This document shows positions 10,293 to 21,671 of a stretch of 64,000 nt of DNA, piece after piece (positions within the stretch are counted from its first letter, which is position 1; the number at the start of each line of letters is the position of its first letter). The notes under the pieces were generated by a model. The model saw nothing but the letters and a program-made list of their open reading frames with translations. It was not told where the DNA came from and searched no databases. This DNA is from Desarmillaria ectypa (taxonomy: Eukaryota > Basidiomycota > Agaricomycetes > Agaricales > Physalacriaceae): positions 992,001-1,056,000 of the forward strand of contig JAUDYN010000006.1 in assembly GCA_030407005.1 (NCBI GenBank), given 5' to 3'. The position numbers and the translations under genes are program-made.

Positions 10293-13085
10293 AATACATG
10301 TATCTGCCCCCGTGAACTGAAGATCTGAGATGGAGAACACCGTGTCGTAGTCGGAAAATGCCAAATGCCAACGTCGGAGGTATCCTTGTCCCTGTTGATA
10401 AGAGAGAAAATTGTCAAAATTTCCGGGTATAGAGCCGACGGGGAATGGCAACGGAATCTGCGTCGCAGCCGATGGGGGTAAAACGAAAAGGACAAAAACC
10501 ACGTGCCCATGATCGACTTCCGACGTGTCCCAAATTTGGGACGCTGTGCCGCAGCCTAAACCCAACTTTAGGGTTGTTCCAGGGTTATCGAAAAAAATAA
10601 ATTCAAGTACGCCGTTTCCTTTGTATTTGCTGTACAAGACGTGTCATTCGCGTTAATCCGGTTCATTATCTCCTAAGGTGTAGTGCGACAAGCTTAATGT
10701 ACAATGAAAAGTGTCCATAAAGTAAAGCCGTATTTTTCGGACTACCACTTACTTGGCGGATCCTGATGCTACCTAGTGGTATGATTATCGAAGTTGAAAG
10801 CATTATCGATCATACTCACCAAAAATGTAGTTGAACCATAATATTCGCTCTAACGGAGGAACCATTGTCTCCGCGCAAAAGTGACAGTTCAATTTGCAAC
10901 AGATACCTCGCGAATACTCGACCAAAATTCTAGTGTCCTTCGAAGCAATCTGTAACAACTCCACTATATAATATTTGTGCAACGACGCTGATCTTGAGTG
11001 GAGCCAAGCGGACGCGTGGTAGCCTGAATATGGCTCGTGACTCGAACAAAAATTCGTGAATGGCATTTTCATCGCCACACACGGTCCAAGTATTCCCTGA
11101 AAACGTGGAAAGTTATGGATAATATGACAGTTGAATGATAGTTGGTCGATGATGAAAAACATGTCATGAGCTGAGCGCTTGCATTTCAGACCATGAAATA
11201 GCAATTGGCTGCGGGACCCTAGTAAGACTCGACATTCTTTTCCGCGGAAGCAGTAGCATACAGAGATCCTTTGGACTTTACCGACAGAGGCAGCCTTTCC
11301 CCGGGTAGCCCATCTCATCTCAGTTGAAAGAACTTCAACTCGGAGGCACTCTGAAAACCAGGATTGAAGGATCGGATCACTCCACGTGGATGATCTCTGA
11401 TCGATGGTGATCTTCCTCGCACTTTGTGTAGAAAGTTCATCACCCCAGTACTTGGCTAGTAAAACCAGTCACGATCGCTCCTAATTACTCAGTCGAATGA
11501 TAAGGTGGGAATTTGGGAAGGATAAATCAAGCCACGCGTTGCCATGGGTAGCATGTCTAACATCACTGACTTCCAGAACACACGCGTCTATGTATTACGG
11601 ATCAGGGTGGAGCACAGAAAGCGCTGAGCTCACAAACTGTGTCATTTCGGTACCGTTTGGAATGATTGAAATGCAAGGGGCCCAGCAACCGGCCAGCTCC
11701 ACAATGCTAGAGCAAGTTCCTGGTTTGACGGCATTTAATTAAGGGGGTGGGAGGATGTGTTTATATCCTAGAAATAGGCGTCCTGCCGCGTACGGTGCCT
11801 TCAGCACCCCCGCAGTGACGCCATCGGAATTTAGAATAACACCCTAGACCCTCGACGCTGTCGTCACCGGTTGAACGACAAATTTTCACGTCCGATAGGT
11901 TTTCCTGCATGCCTTGAGTTTGAGATGCGCCCCCTGGTCTGTCGTATACCTACGATGTGCCGAATGATATTGCCTCGTTATTTATGTGCGACGTATATTG
12001 GCGCGTGCCCTGGTAGTTGACGGGATCCGTACGTTATACCTGCGCCTATGTAGGGCCCGCCTCGTGTAGTTCCCACTACGTACATGCACTAACTAAATCT
12101 CGCTGATAGGGCGTGTCGCAGGGCGCTGTACATAAGATGGGGCTAACAGAAAAGAAAAGAGAACAGGCCCTAGGGCAATACAAAGAACCGGAGAAACACG
12201 AAAAAGCCCCGAAGGCACCTGCCGAAGTTCCCACCAACCGACCCCGGTACCGCACAATAGACTCGAGATTACGGAAGTAATGCCCACTTGACGATAGGGA
12301 CGTCAGGATCCCACGTTTGTTACATGGTCTTGAACCCAGGAGTTGATGTTGATAGCTCGGAGTCTGATGGAAAAACATTGAGCCAACGTGTGGAAGGTAC
12401 ATATGTACCGTGCCTTACGAAAAAAAGGCAAGAATAGCGAGGTAGAGGGAGCGAAACAGGCAGCGAATTGAGCGACACCAGTAGAAATAACGCAAGATCC
12501 ACGCTTACGATCTGCGAAGACTTGTGTTCCTGTTGTGAACGTGTGTACATGCAGTGTACCTCTCAGAAGGCGTGGTATGCAGGTTTCGTCCAATAACGTC
12601 CGGCGGATAGTAGAACGAAGATCTTAGAACATCTTTCTAAGGCAGCAGACTGGGACCGACTATGACAACGTAGCTCAAGTGTGATAAAACTCAGTATCGA
12701 CACTCAGTCATTCAAATCGGCTATGGGGCTTAGCTTAGCGATGATATCGTTTTTTTGGAGGTTCTAGAAGTGCTTAAACGTCCGTCGTCATTTGAGGGTC
12801 CATTGTTCATTGTCGTTTCCAAGAGCCAAGTCCAAGAGAAGTTCAACTGCATGGAGGCAGACCTATTCTTCCGGCCAACACGTTTGCACCAGAAATCCGG
12901 AATAGACAGTGCAACAAGATCTTTTGGCTCCAGGTTCCTGTCTACATATCTGCAGGGAGAAGAGTAAATCTCTTTACAGAGGGGTATTGAGCGTGGTGCA
13001 TCGTGGGACTTTGCTGACCGGCCACGTGTTGTTCCATCCTCCTTCCATCCTGATTCCATCTTGATACTACTGGCGACCCATCGTA
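10293..13085. other. 2.8-kb stretch without a recognised gene
   Basis: The longest open frame is 10803-11318 on the minus strand (171 codons), with no domain I recognise. Smaller overlapping frames occur at 12076-12593 (minus) and 12730-13107 (minus). No transposon terminal repeats or RT/transposase motifs were seen. It may hold lineage-specific genes or decayed sequence. Confidence 0.4.
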
Positions 13086-14458
13086 ATGACGGACATAGAG
13101 CAGCCATTCACGCGTGTACGATCATATATCACTGTCTAGCAGAAATAAAATCTGATTCTTCCATTCAGGTGCCTTACGAGAACTATCGCCGCGTATTTCG
13201 GACGTCCCAAAAACATTTCGAAAGGGATTTTGGCGAGCTCATCAAGCGAACTGCAGCTGGGTCGGCGTTAGGTACAGAGGAGATAGATGCCATGATTGCG
13301 AGAGTAGAGGGATTGAAGCGAAAGGTGTGTTGGCTCCGTGCTCAATTCGAACTTTGTATTCATCGCCGTGCAGCTCTCAGATTTGCACACTACCTCTGGT
13401 CAACCTACCCTTGATGTTATCCGGGAGCGTCTGCAGCATCTCTCTGACTCGTCAACGTCAACTTCTACTCAACTCGACCGTTGGCTTGTCGACTGGGCCC
13501 TGCGTACGGGAAAGCCTTTGACTGCACGCTCGATAGCCCAGTCTCGAGGCATTGAGACGCTGGTGGATATAGATCTATTCATGGACATGCATCGCATCGA
13601 GTCCGCCCTCTCAGAACATAGATGTACTGAGGCTTTGGCCTGGTGTAGCGAAAATAAGGCTGCATTAAGGAAAATGAAGAATACCCTCGAGTTTGAGCTG
13701 CGGCTGCAAGAGTACATTGAGATGTGTAGACGAGGAGAGAAGCAGGATGCTATTGCGTACATGCAGCGGTATTTGATAGCATGGCAGGACACACATCTCC
13801 ACTCCATCCAGCAAGCTGCCTGCCTCTTAGCTTTCGGACCGAGTACAAACTGCGGTGTCTACAAGGTATCTAGACCAGGATTTGTTTTTTCTGTTGATGG
13901 TTCTAAGACGAGCATCGTTCTAGCGACTGTATGATCTGTCACGTTGGACGACACTCACTACATCTTTTCGTTCCAGCGTTTACGCTCTCAACGCCTTTCC
14001 GACAGAACCTATACTATATCTAGCCCTCTACGCTGGTCTTGCTGCCCTTAAGCTTCCCGCATGCAGCAACCACGACACGCGTAACGTTGACTGTCCTGTA
14101 TGTGACGTAGGCTGGGGCGGGCGAGATCGCTCTGGCGACGCCAGAGAAGGCTTAGGGCTTGGACGCCTCGCAAAGGAGGTCCCAATGAGCCATCATGCAA
14201 ATTCAGTGATTGTCTGTCGGATCAGCGGCAAGATAATGGACGAGGATAATGGTCCGATGGCCTTTCCAGATGGGCATGTCTATTCGCGGGAGGTACGTAC
14301 CCTTTCTTCTTCATCTCCCTGGTCCGGACATATTGATGGAACTCGCAACTTGACAGGCTCTGGAAGATATGGCCGCAAGAAATAATGGCATTGTGACATG
14401 CCCTCGGAGCGGCACGGTTTGTGAATTTACCGCGCTACGGAAAGTGTTTATCTCATAA
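13086..14458 (+). CDS. FYV10: GID/CTLH E3 ubiquitin ligase subunit Fyv10/Gid9 (MAEA homologue)
   Basis: Fyv10/Gid9 is one of the two RING-like subunits of the GID/CTLH E3 ligase, which in yeast degrades gluconeogenic enzymes such as fructose-1,6-bisphosphatase. The exons (13086-13115, 13169-13324, 13374-13865, 13924-14292, 14357-14458) sum to 1149 bases, or 382 residues, with every junction in phase 0. The N-terminus reads EQPFTR joined to VPYENYRRVFRTSQKHFERD, the family hallmark. A LisH-like stretch (LVDWALRTGKPLTA) and a CTLH domain (HRIESALSEHRCTEALAWC to RRGEKQDAIAYMQRYL) follow. LALYAGLAALKLPAC, DCPVC, SHHANSVIVCRISGKIMDE and PMAFPDGHVYSRE lead to the degenerate C-terminal RING. The last exon (ALEDMAARNNGIVTCPRSG) ends at KVFIS. 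The gene appears complete and intact. Confidence 0.92.
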
Positions 14459-15258
14459 TTGACACGGACATGACGGTTGCTCTCCGGCTGGCGGTATGTA
14501 CATATGTGTACTGTATATTTTAATGATTGTTCTCCGGCCAGAAATTCGTGGCGTTCTCTGTCACATCGACACCTGCAGTCGCATAATATCATATTCAACA
14601 TGTCACCTTTGAGCCGCACATAGCTCGCCGTTAATTAGGCGGGACCGTTTACTGGTCCGTTCCGAAATTCAAGGATTCCCATTGTGGCTCTGATTTTCTG
14701 TCCACTAAATGCCACAAATCGCGTCCTCGTCAGGGATCAAAACATAAATATAGGCCATATGATTTTCGCTTCACTATTCAGATCGGGATCCACTGGAGCA
14801 AACTACTATCGATCTTGTCTCGTGAGTCACCACTGTCACACACCAGTTTGGTACGGCAAGAGCTGGTTTCGCAGGTTGGGCCGCCGGTCGTCGGTCAGTG
14901 TCTTTTTTGACATAAATGATTTTTTTTTACCCACCATCTCCATCTTCAGAATAGTCGAGAGCGCAAATTGTGACCAAGACTGTTGCGGTAGGAGTCGTGG
15001 TACGCATCACCTAGTCCGTGAAGACACAGACATTATTCTGTAAATAATTCGATTAATACCTATTATTGTTTTTCGCAGGCGTACCTATTTGCCTAAAAAG
15101 CCCCACCATGATCGTAACGACGAAGCGAGTATTGTATCGATATAAAGGCGGCGGCAGGCCTGCTAGTCGCATGAGGTAAACTCAGTAAACGAAGGAATAT
15201 GTTCTCTTTCACCCGGGAATCGGATTTTTGAGCAAATTATGAAGGCTGAAGACCAGTC
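14459..15258. other. Intergenic, no gene recognised
   Basis: About 800 bp after the Fyv10 stop. One open frame (14684-15043, plus) has no recognisable motif and is followed by T-rich tracts. Confidence 0.4.
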
Positions 15259-15759
15259 ATGTCAACTTGTGGTCACAAGGGCACACCGAGGTCGATGGCT
15301 TGTACGGTATATGAGCTATTTGCAACGGTGGCTCCGAACCAGGATGATCATTCAAAGCTTCTGTGGCTAGTCCTGCCCTCTGATATCCTGCGCCGTGAGA
15401 ACGATTCGGTTCACGTAGAAGGCTGGACAAGACTGGATCAACTGTGTTGGGTCTTTCGCTGTCAACAAGAACGCTCGGTGGCCACGGCGACTATTGTCAG
15501 CATCACGGGAATAGATTCGAGATTATCGTTCCTTGAAGGTCTTCTTCTGGCAGACAAACGACTCGGTGTCATCTCTAGTAGCAATGAGACCTTTACGGCG
15601 ACCGATAAGATGGGCACACTTGCGAGTGTCTACCCACAGGCTTCCTTTGTCAATAGCAGACAAGCACTTGGATATACTACATATGTACATCTGAGGTTAC
15701 TTGCGACACCTGGTGACCCATCCATTGGATCTCCCCAAAACATACGACCAGTGCCATGA
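15259..15759 (+). CDS. Hypothetical ORF, 166 codons
   Basis: I do not recognise this frame. It starts MSTCGHKGTPRSMACTVYE and contains the protein-like stretch SRLSFLEGLLLADKRLGV. There is no signal peptide or membrane helix. Its stop overlaps the ATG of a second open frame (15756-16007) that ends in a hydrophobic tail (IVFCLALIFLSLL). With a shifted intron the two could form one gene coding for a membrane-tethered or GPI-anchored protein, but no clear splice pair settles this. It could equally be chance. Confidence 0.25.
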   Translation: MSTCGHKGTPRSMACTVYELFATVAPNQDDHSKLLWLVLPSDILRRENDSVHVEGWTRLDQLCWVFRCQQERSVATATIVSITGIDSRLSFLEGLLLADKRLGVISSSNETFTATDKMGTLASVYPQASFVNSRQALGYTTYVHLRLLATPGDPSIGSPQNIRPVP

Positions 15760-16007
15760 CGCGCATTCTCGACTTACTCAAGGCGGTACCTTATGGTTGG
15801 TACCTAATTCTTTTGCTTGCTGGGCGCGGTGGGAACTTGACGACCGGCGATAACACTCTACCGGCAGGTACCGACGCACTGCTATATACGGTACAGCCGC
15901 CAACGGACCAGGATCATCGTCACTATCAAGAACCTAATCGTATGAAGGGTGCAGTAAATCAGAGGATAGTGTTTTGCCTAGCTCTAATATTTCTCAGTTT
16001 GTTGTGA
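15756..16007 (+). CDS. Hypothetical small ORF with hydrophobic C-terminus
   Basis: This 83-codon frame begins MTRILDLLKAVPYGWYLILL and ends QRIVFCLALIFLSLL, so both ends are hydrophobic with a polar centre. It shares an ATGA overlap with the preceding frame. I know of no family for it. It may be the 3' exon of the preceding frame or a chance reading frame. Confidence 0.2.
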   Translation: MTRILDLLKAVPYGWYLILLLAGRGGNLTTGDNTLPAGTDALLYTVQPPTDQDHRHYQEPNRMKGAVNQRIVFCLALIFLSLL

Positions 16008-16601
16008 CGTGCGTCATAATAGGTCTTCACGGAACAAGCTTCAACTTGACATCGTGCCTGGTGCAATGTAGGAGCGCTCTAATCCATTATCCGCACGCAG
16101 CCGTTCTCGTCGAGCCGTAGAGAAAACTCGACTCGATCGAGACCGACCACCTCTTGTCTTCCTCCAGGATCTCAGGCATTAAATTCAGATTCTCAGTACC
16201 CATTACAGTACCTGCTTTCTTGCATATGTTCCTGTCCTCGTGCTGCGTCACGTACCAAAGAGGCTACTGCAGGCGCTGAAGGTAGAACAGGTCTTCCCCT
16301 CAATGTAATATGTTTGGCTATCATTTTCCATTGACACAGATGATCACAAGTGCGCCCTGGTAGAACATTAAGGTTGAAATTTTTCGCTTTGTCCCCCCCC
16401 CATATTTCTAGGTTACGCACAGCGGCCTGCTAGGTCAGTGTGTGCACCAATCTTTGTTGTGTAAACAAGTTTGTTTGAAGACTTGCATGAATAAAATTAC
16501 AGAATCAATCGGTACAGGCTTCTACGGGAACGGCTCTATATGAACACCGGGTCCTACAAATGCAACGAACTTGGTCGCTAAGATGGCTGCGTGCCGACAC
16601 C
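16008..16601. other. Intergenic, no gene recognised
   Basis: About 600 bp between the hypothetical ORFs and the IMPase stop. A run of nine C residues is at 16394-16402. No coding signal was seen. Confidence 0.4.
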
Positions 16602-17903
16602 CTAAACCGTGTCATAGTCAATGACGGTCTCATAAAACTCGGAGATGATTCGCTTCTGAGTTTCTCGACCTGTCTCATTCTACAACAGAGGGAAATGAAT
16701 GATATGCCAACTCCCGAGGCGGTACAGGAACATACCTCAGTATCACCAATTGGACGTATGACGAGGTATTTCCTAGACGTCAGGATTTCCTCGCCGACCT
16801 CGCCAAAAGTGATAGTGTCTTTGCTTGCGTCAAAGACCTCATGGGAACCGGTGACCAAGCCGCCTGCTTCTTGAGCAATGATCACTCCTGCAGCGACATC
16901 CCAAGGCCAGGGCCCGATCTCCCTGGGAACAGCATGCAGGTTCGCATCAACACACTCCATACAAGTGGTAATTACTTACCAATACATGTCGAAAGCACCT
17001 TGTGCGACATATACAAAGTTCATAGCTGAGGTACCGAGAGACCGCAAGGAGTGTGCCATGCGGGCCTTATGGATTCCATTGGCGGCGTCGCTCACCAGCC
17101 GGTGGAAGCTCTCGGCACGAGCAGCTAAAGGTGGAATACGACGATCAAAGCCCCATTCAACAGCTATGAAATACATACGTCAGGCACGAGAGTTAATTAA
17201 GGACTAATAGGTTCTAACCTAGTTGTGCTTTGCTCAACGAAGGGAGCGGCTGGGGAGGGTTCGCAAAAGGTAACTTTCGGCGGACACCATCGGGGCCGCC
17301 ACGCGTGACGTACGAGCCCCCATCTTTGACGCCCGTATACTTGAAATGTACGTGAGAAGAGAAATAAAGTCAAAATTCGAATAATTCACCATAGTTTCGA
17401 GGAAGGGGTTATAGATGATGCCCAAAACTGAACGGCGCTTAACCAAGAGAGCAATGGAGAGAGCAACCATAGGGAAACCATGTACGAAATTGGTTGTTCC
17501 ATCTAAGGAAAACGCGTGAGCGTAAAGAAAACGGCTTGAATGTCCGTCTACTAACCAATAGGGTCAACACACCACGTCGGTTCATCCGTCCATTCTGGTC
17601 GGGCACCTGCTGCATAAGATTCCTCGCCAATACTGTTAAGGGTGTCAATGTATGCGAATAAACACGCCCCGGTAAAGAGCATACGTACAACTGGAATGAA
17701 GGATACTTCTCCCCTAGCTTTTCTTTGACAAGCTCTTCGACTTTGACGTCGTATTCAGTGACAAGATCAACTGCGTTCTTCTTGATGTCGACGACAGACG
17801 CTGGCTGCTGGAGGGCCTCGGACCCTTCGATAATCAATTTTCCAGCGTCGTAAGCGAGGGCGACAGTATAGTCGAGGATGGACTTCAAATCGAGATCCGA
17901 CAT
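16602..17903 (-). CDS. Inositol monophosphatase
   Basis: IMPase hydrolyses inositol phosphates to free myo-inositol with two or three Mg ions, closing inositol synthesis and recycling. The start at 17903 gives [21 protein letters not shown], then [14 protein letters not shown]. The exon junction at about 17685/17631 restores the metal-binding motif [10 protein letters not shown]. Next come TWCVDPI joined to [19 protein letters not shown] (the DPIDGTxNF motif), [11 protein letters not shown], a [15 protein letters not shown] stretch, [32 protein letters not shown], and the third metal motif in [19 protein letters not shown]. The end reads [14 protein letters not shown] and a last exon [18 protein letters not shown] before the TAG at 16602-16604. 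All catalytic motifs are intact. Intron borders are approximate except where stated. Confidence 0.9.
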
Positions 17904-18924
17904 GACTGTTGAAGCGATAGGGAGTCATTGGCAAATTCCGTAGTCTTAAATACCACCTGTGAACATCTCCGACCCAAAAGAATTGTCTGAAAGAGTATTG
18001 TTGCAAAATACATGCGCGAAGAAACGCAAAAATGAACTACCTACCAAATGGGTGTATTATCCTGGAATAACCCACACCCTATCCGTATCTTTCTTTGTCC
18101 TCATTTCCCCTTGCGGTCCAGTATGCATCCTTGAAAAGCGGGGTCGATTGGGGATGATTACCCAATTTCGAAAAAGAATGAGTGTTTGATGGAAATAAAA
18201 TTGGGGTACTGATAGGACACATCAATTGTGACGTTCTGGGCATAACTCCCGTGTAAAACAGGAGGAAATGTAGGTCTTTCGCATTGTTGAAGACCCTAAG
18301 TAGAATCAGATCATGGCCAAGGGGAAAAGATATGAAATGATGGATGTACCCAAGGTTATGACGTAGCACAGGATGAAATTCCACGAACGGAAAACGAGGC
18401 CCAACAGGAACCCGCCAGCGCACCGGATTCGGCCGACTAGTATGGAACATCGAAGGTCGTCTTAGGTGGCGCCTGCATTGTGGAGATACAAAAGACAGAT
18501 ATCTTTAGAACCTGAGAGATAACAGGTATGAAAGGATGCTATACGAGCCTAAGTTGCACGAAGGTGGAAAGACCGATCACAACGTAACCTAATGGGATGA
18601 CTCCATTGTAACACCTCAGATATTCTTGTGCTGCTGTGCAAACGGGACACCGAGAAGCGGAAGACGACAGAGGACGACTGTCGGCATGTAGTAACCTTAA
18701 TGGACTCCACAGGATTTGAAAAAAATAGAAGTGATATGAGATAGTGTGAGACTTCCAAGTGAATATTAACCGGAGAAACGTTGGAAATGAGGTCTTCTAT
18801 CTTCGCGATGCGTGGAGCCGCAGAACACGCATAAAGGACCCTGAAATCTCGATGAGTGTTAAGTAGACCACGACTGGCGAGGTACCACCCCAGAAACTCA
18901 AACCCACTCCTCGTATTTTGTACA
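17904..18924. other. Divergent promoter region between IMPase and RpiB-type gene
   Basis: About 1 kb separates two divergent start codons. It contains only short open frames without motifs. The last 60 bases before 18925 are pyrimidine-rich on the plus strand. Confidence 0.4.
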
Positions 18925-19514
18925 ATGGCTCAAAATCAACTGCGTGTCGTCGTCGGCTGTGATGTGAGTATGCTCCCTCCAGCTCATCTCCATAGTGACC
19001 TGACCTTTCGCTATAGGAGGCTGGTGTTCAATACAAGAACACGCTCAAGGCTGACCTGCAAAAGGATCCGCGAGTTTCAGAGGTCATCGATGTTGGGGTT
19101 GTCGACTCGAACGAAAAGACTGCATACCCACATGTCGCAGTCAATGCTGCCAAGAAGATTGCAGCAGGCGAGGCCGATCGCGGACTGCTGATCTGCGGAA
19201 CTGGGCTTGGTAGGTTTACGGTTTGGATCATTCGACGCGAAGACTGAACTATCTTCTCGCAAGGGGTGGCCATTGCTGCGAACAAAGTCCCAGGAATACG
19301 CGCGGTTACCGCCCATGATAGTTTCTCTGTTGAGCGCGCTATCTTGAGCAATGACGCGCAGGTTCTCTGCATGGGTCAACGCGTCGTCGGTATCGAGCTT
19401 GCTCGCAGGCTTGCCAAGGAATGGCTCGGGTACACTTTCGACAAGACCTCGGCTTCGGCAGCTAAGGTTGCCGTGATTTCTGAGTACGAGCAGGTGCCAG
19501 GATCGTGTTCGTAG
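18925..19514 (+). CDS. RpiB/LacA/LacB-family sugar-phosphate isomerase
   Basis: This family interconverts aldose and ketose phosphates (ribose-5-phosphate isomerase B in bacteria; fungal members also act on other phospho-sugars). Three exons (18925-18963, 19017-19209, 19264-19514) sum to 483 bases, or 160 residues, which fits the usual length. The N-terminus reads [13 protein letters not shown] joined to [11 protein letters not shown], matching the substrate-binding GxDxAG loop. [19 protein letters not shown] follows. The catalytic cysteine is in [10 protein letters not shown], joined across the second intron to [37 protein letters not shown] is also family-like. The gene appears intact. Whether the substrate is ribose-5-phosphate or a sugar-alcohol-derived tetrose phosphate cannot be told from sequence. 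Confidence 0.88.
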
Positions 19515-21179
19515 ATAGACTGGAAGCGCGACAGATACCTATCATTCCTATTTCCACTTAGATACAAGAAGTACTCGCCGTTGTAAATCATTCCCTTCCA
19601 CCATTATCTCAATGTATGTCATAACAAAGTAGCGTTCACGGATATTTTGTGACCGAATGAAGCACTTGAAAGGTCGAACATAGCTCTGGGATGAGACGTA
19701 AACGACCTTGTTAAGAATCAGGTTGACGCTGCTTCCGCACACGGCTACAATGGTAAAATGATGTCAGCCTAAAAGTCAAGGGTGATAATGATAGGAGTGC
19801 ACCTGATAATCATTTCGATGACGCTACTGATTTCTAAGGCCCCTGCTGCTAGGACGGGACAAGAGTAACACCTGTCCGGTATGATCAATCCCACGGTTAT
19901 TCTAACATACGCATTGTCCTCGCCACTCGTTCGGGCATCGTCCCTTACGCTTCTATTAACGGTCGAGCAAAATTAGATCCTAGTCTTCGTCTGTACCTGC
20001 GCTTCTGTAGCTAAGTGGAAACCGTGGAGTACCCCAAGTAACGGTGATGATGCATCAGTCATTCCGTTCTCATAGGTCAGCGAACTTTTTAAATGACACG
20101 AAGATTTTTGGAAGACATACATCGAGGCAGAGTCACGGCACATGAGTGGCCTCGTATGCTTTATTCAATCAAGCACTCTAAATGCGGTCCCGCATAAGAC
20201 TAGCGTAGATGTTTTCATCCGCTGGCACCTTGGTATCTTTAGTCTCTAAAGCGCTGTATGAATGAGTCTGATCTTGAGAAGTAAAACTGTTACCTGAAGT
20301 CTTGAACGGAATCAGTTCAAGCTCCCAGTTGATTGGTGCTGAGAGAGTATATACACCCGCAACCTCGGCCATGGGGCATCACTGAAGCACGCATGTACTT
20401 TGAGGTTTCAGACAGCAACTATGATGCTGTCACAGCATCCATACCTCAAGAAAGGATTCTCAATGCCCGATAGAATATTCTGATGAGCAAATGTATTGCT
20501 GGCGCAGAATAAAAGGGGGGTAGATTAGTGCAATCGATGATGGGTATTGAGGTGGCGCAGGCCATCAGTAGGGATGAGAGTAAATGTGGATATTAGTCTC
20601 TAATGATGAGCAAATCTTCCGGACAAGGTAACCACCGGCCATGCAACATGCGTTGTCGAATACGCGCCTTTTAGGAATTTCCAACCCCTTGGAGCTCTCC
20701 AACTTCGCGAAGCAAAAAAAGGATTTTCTGCGATGAACGGGGTAGCCGCATATACAGAACCTGTTTCCAGATACCTTTGTCCAAGGACTTAGTGTCAGCA
20801 CACTGAGTCGGTGGTACACGGTCGATGTAGGCGCTTTGCGGACAGCTCCTAGATGACGGCATTGAAGTAAATACGTGTGCGCGGCTATGGAGCACTTGCG
20901 TCACGATATCGACGCTCTAAACAACCACGGAACTGTCGAAGAGCCTGTCCGGATAATTACTGACAATGTATAGCTGCATGTCGCATGGTTCACTACCAAA
21001 GATTTCTAAAAAGCACGGAATAGTTCGTCATATACGGAAATCTGCAAATAAACGAGAAATATGGTCAAAGGATGGCAATATGTTATGCTTGCGAGGACGT
21101 ACCGGCGTCCAGCAATGCGGTATTGTCGATATTATATCTTTGCTTGGAGCATCGAGGTCCTGGCAATTGACGGGTTGTT
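19515..21179. other. 1.7-kb stretch without a recognised gene
   Basis: Only short open frames on both strands. One at 20178-20372 (minus) reads SFTSQDQTHSYSALETKDT, protein-like but unassigned. Another at 20671-20904 (minus) is also unassigned. Confidence 0.35.
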
Positions 21180-21671
21180 CGGGAGACAGTGTGACCAACC
21201 GTGACCGGCCTCCTGTTCTTGACCACGACGACGACCTAGGACCATTTCCCCCCTCGGGAGCTCGTGGAGCACAATTTTCTCTATATTTTGAATGATTTTC
21301 AGCGTGAATACTGTTACCAGTCTATGGTCGAGGATCCGGCCACTTTTGTCCAGGTCACCTATCGCTATCGTGCATACAGCGACAGTCAAGATGTCGACGT
21401 TCATTTCGGCTCAACGTTTCGGCACGGTGGCACGATGGTGTGAACGCGGACGATATTCTGCATTTCTTTCTACCTATGCTTCCAAGAAGATAATTCTCCA
21501 GACGCAAAATTCGCTCTCTTTCAACTGGCGGCTACCTAAGAGGTAAATTCTACGCCCATGAAGCCGTCTATCTCGTATTCAGCGGCTGATGTTCCAGATG
21601 TCGAAGGTTTCACGCCACTACATATCTTCGTCCTTATTTTGCGCCTCTACGTTGAACCTCACGCCGAGTAA
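21180..21671 (+). pseudogene. Decayed paralogue of the MYND/ankyrin gene
   Basis: Plus-strand pieces resemble the MYND/ankyrin gene at 23.9-25.8 kb, which is on the minus strand. A piece around 21300-21430 reads QSMVEDPATFVQVTYRYRAY. A second, around 21485-21550, reads SPDAKFALFQLAAT, comparable to AHAKMAFLHFAAS in the intact gene. A third at 21580-21671 reads AADVPDVEGFTPLHIFV, comparable to NIDVPDFEGYTPLHVAV, and then stops. The pieces are in different frames with stops between them, and no MYND zinc-finger part follows. Upstream coding (GPFPPSGARGAQF near 21240-21275) may belong too. I read this as a truncated, inverted duplicate; an unusual exon arrangement of a live gene is the alternative. 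Confidence 0.5.

Noticed and set aside
10803..11318. 171-codon minus-strand ORF considered as a kinase-like fragment
   Set aside because: No glycine-rich loop, HRD or DFG motif was found; left as unassigned sequence.
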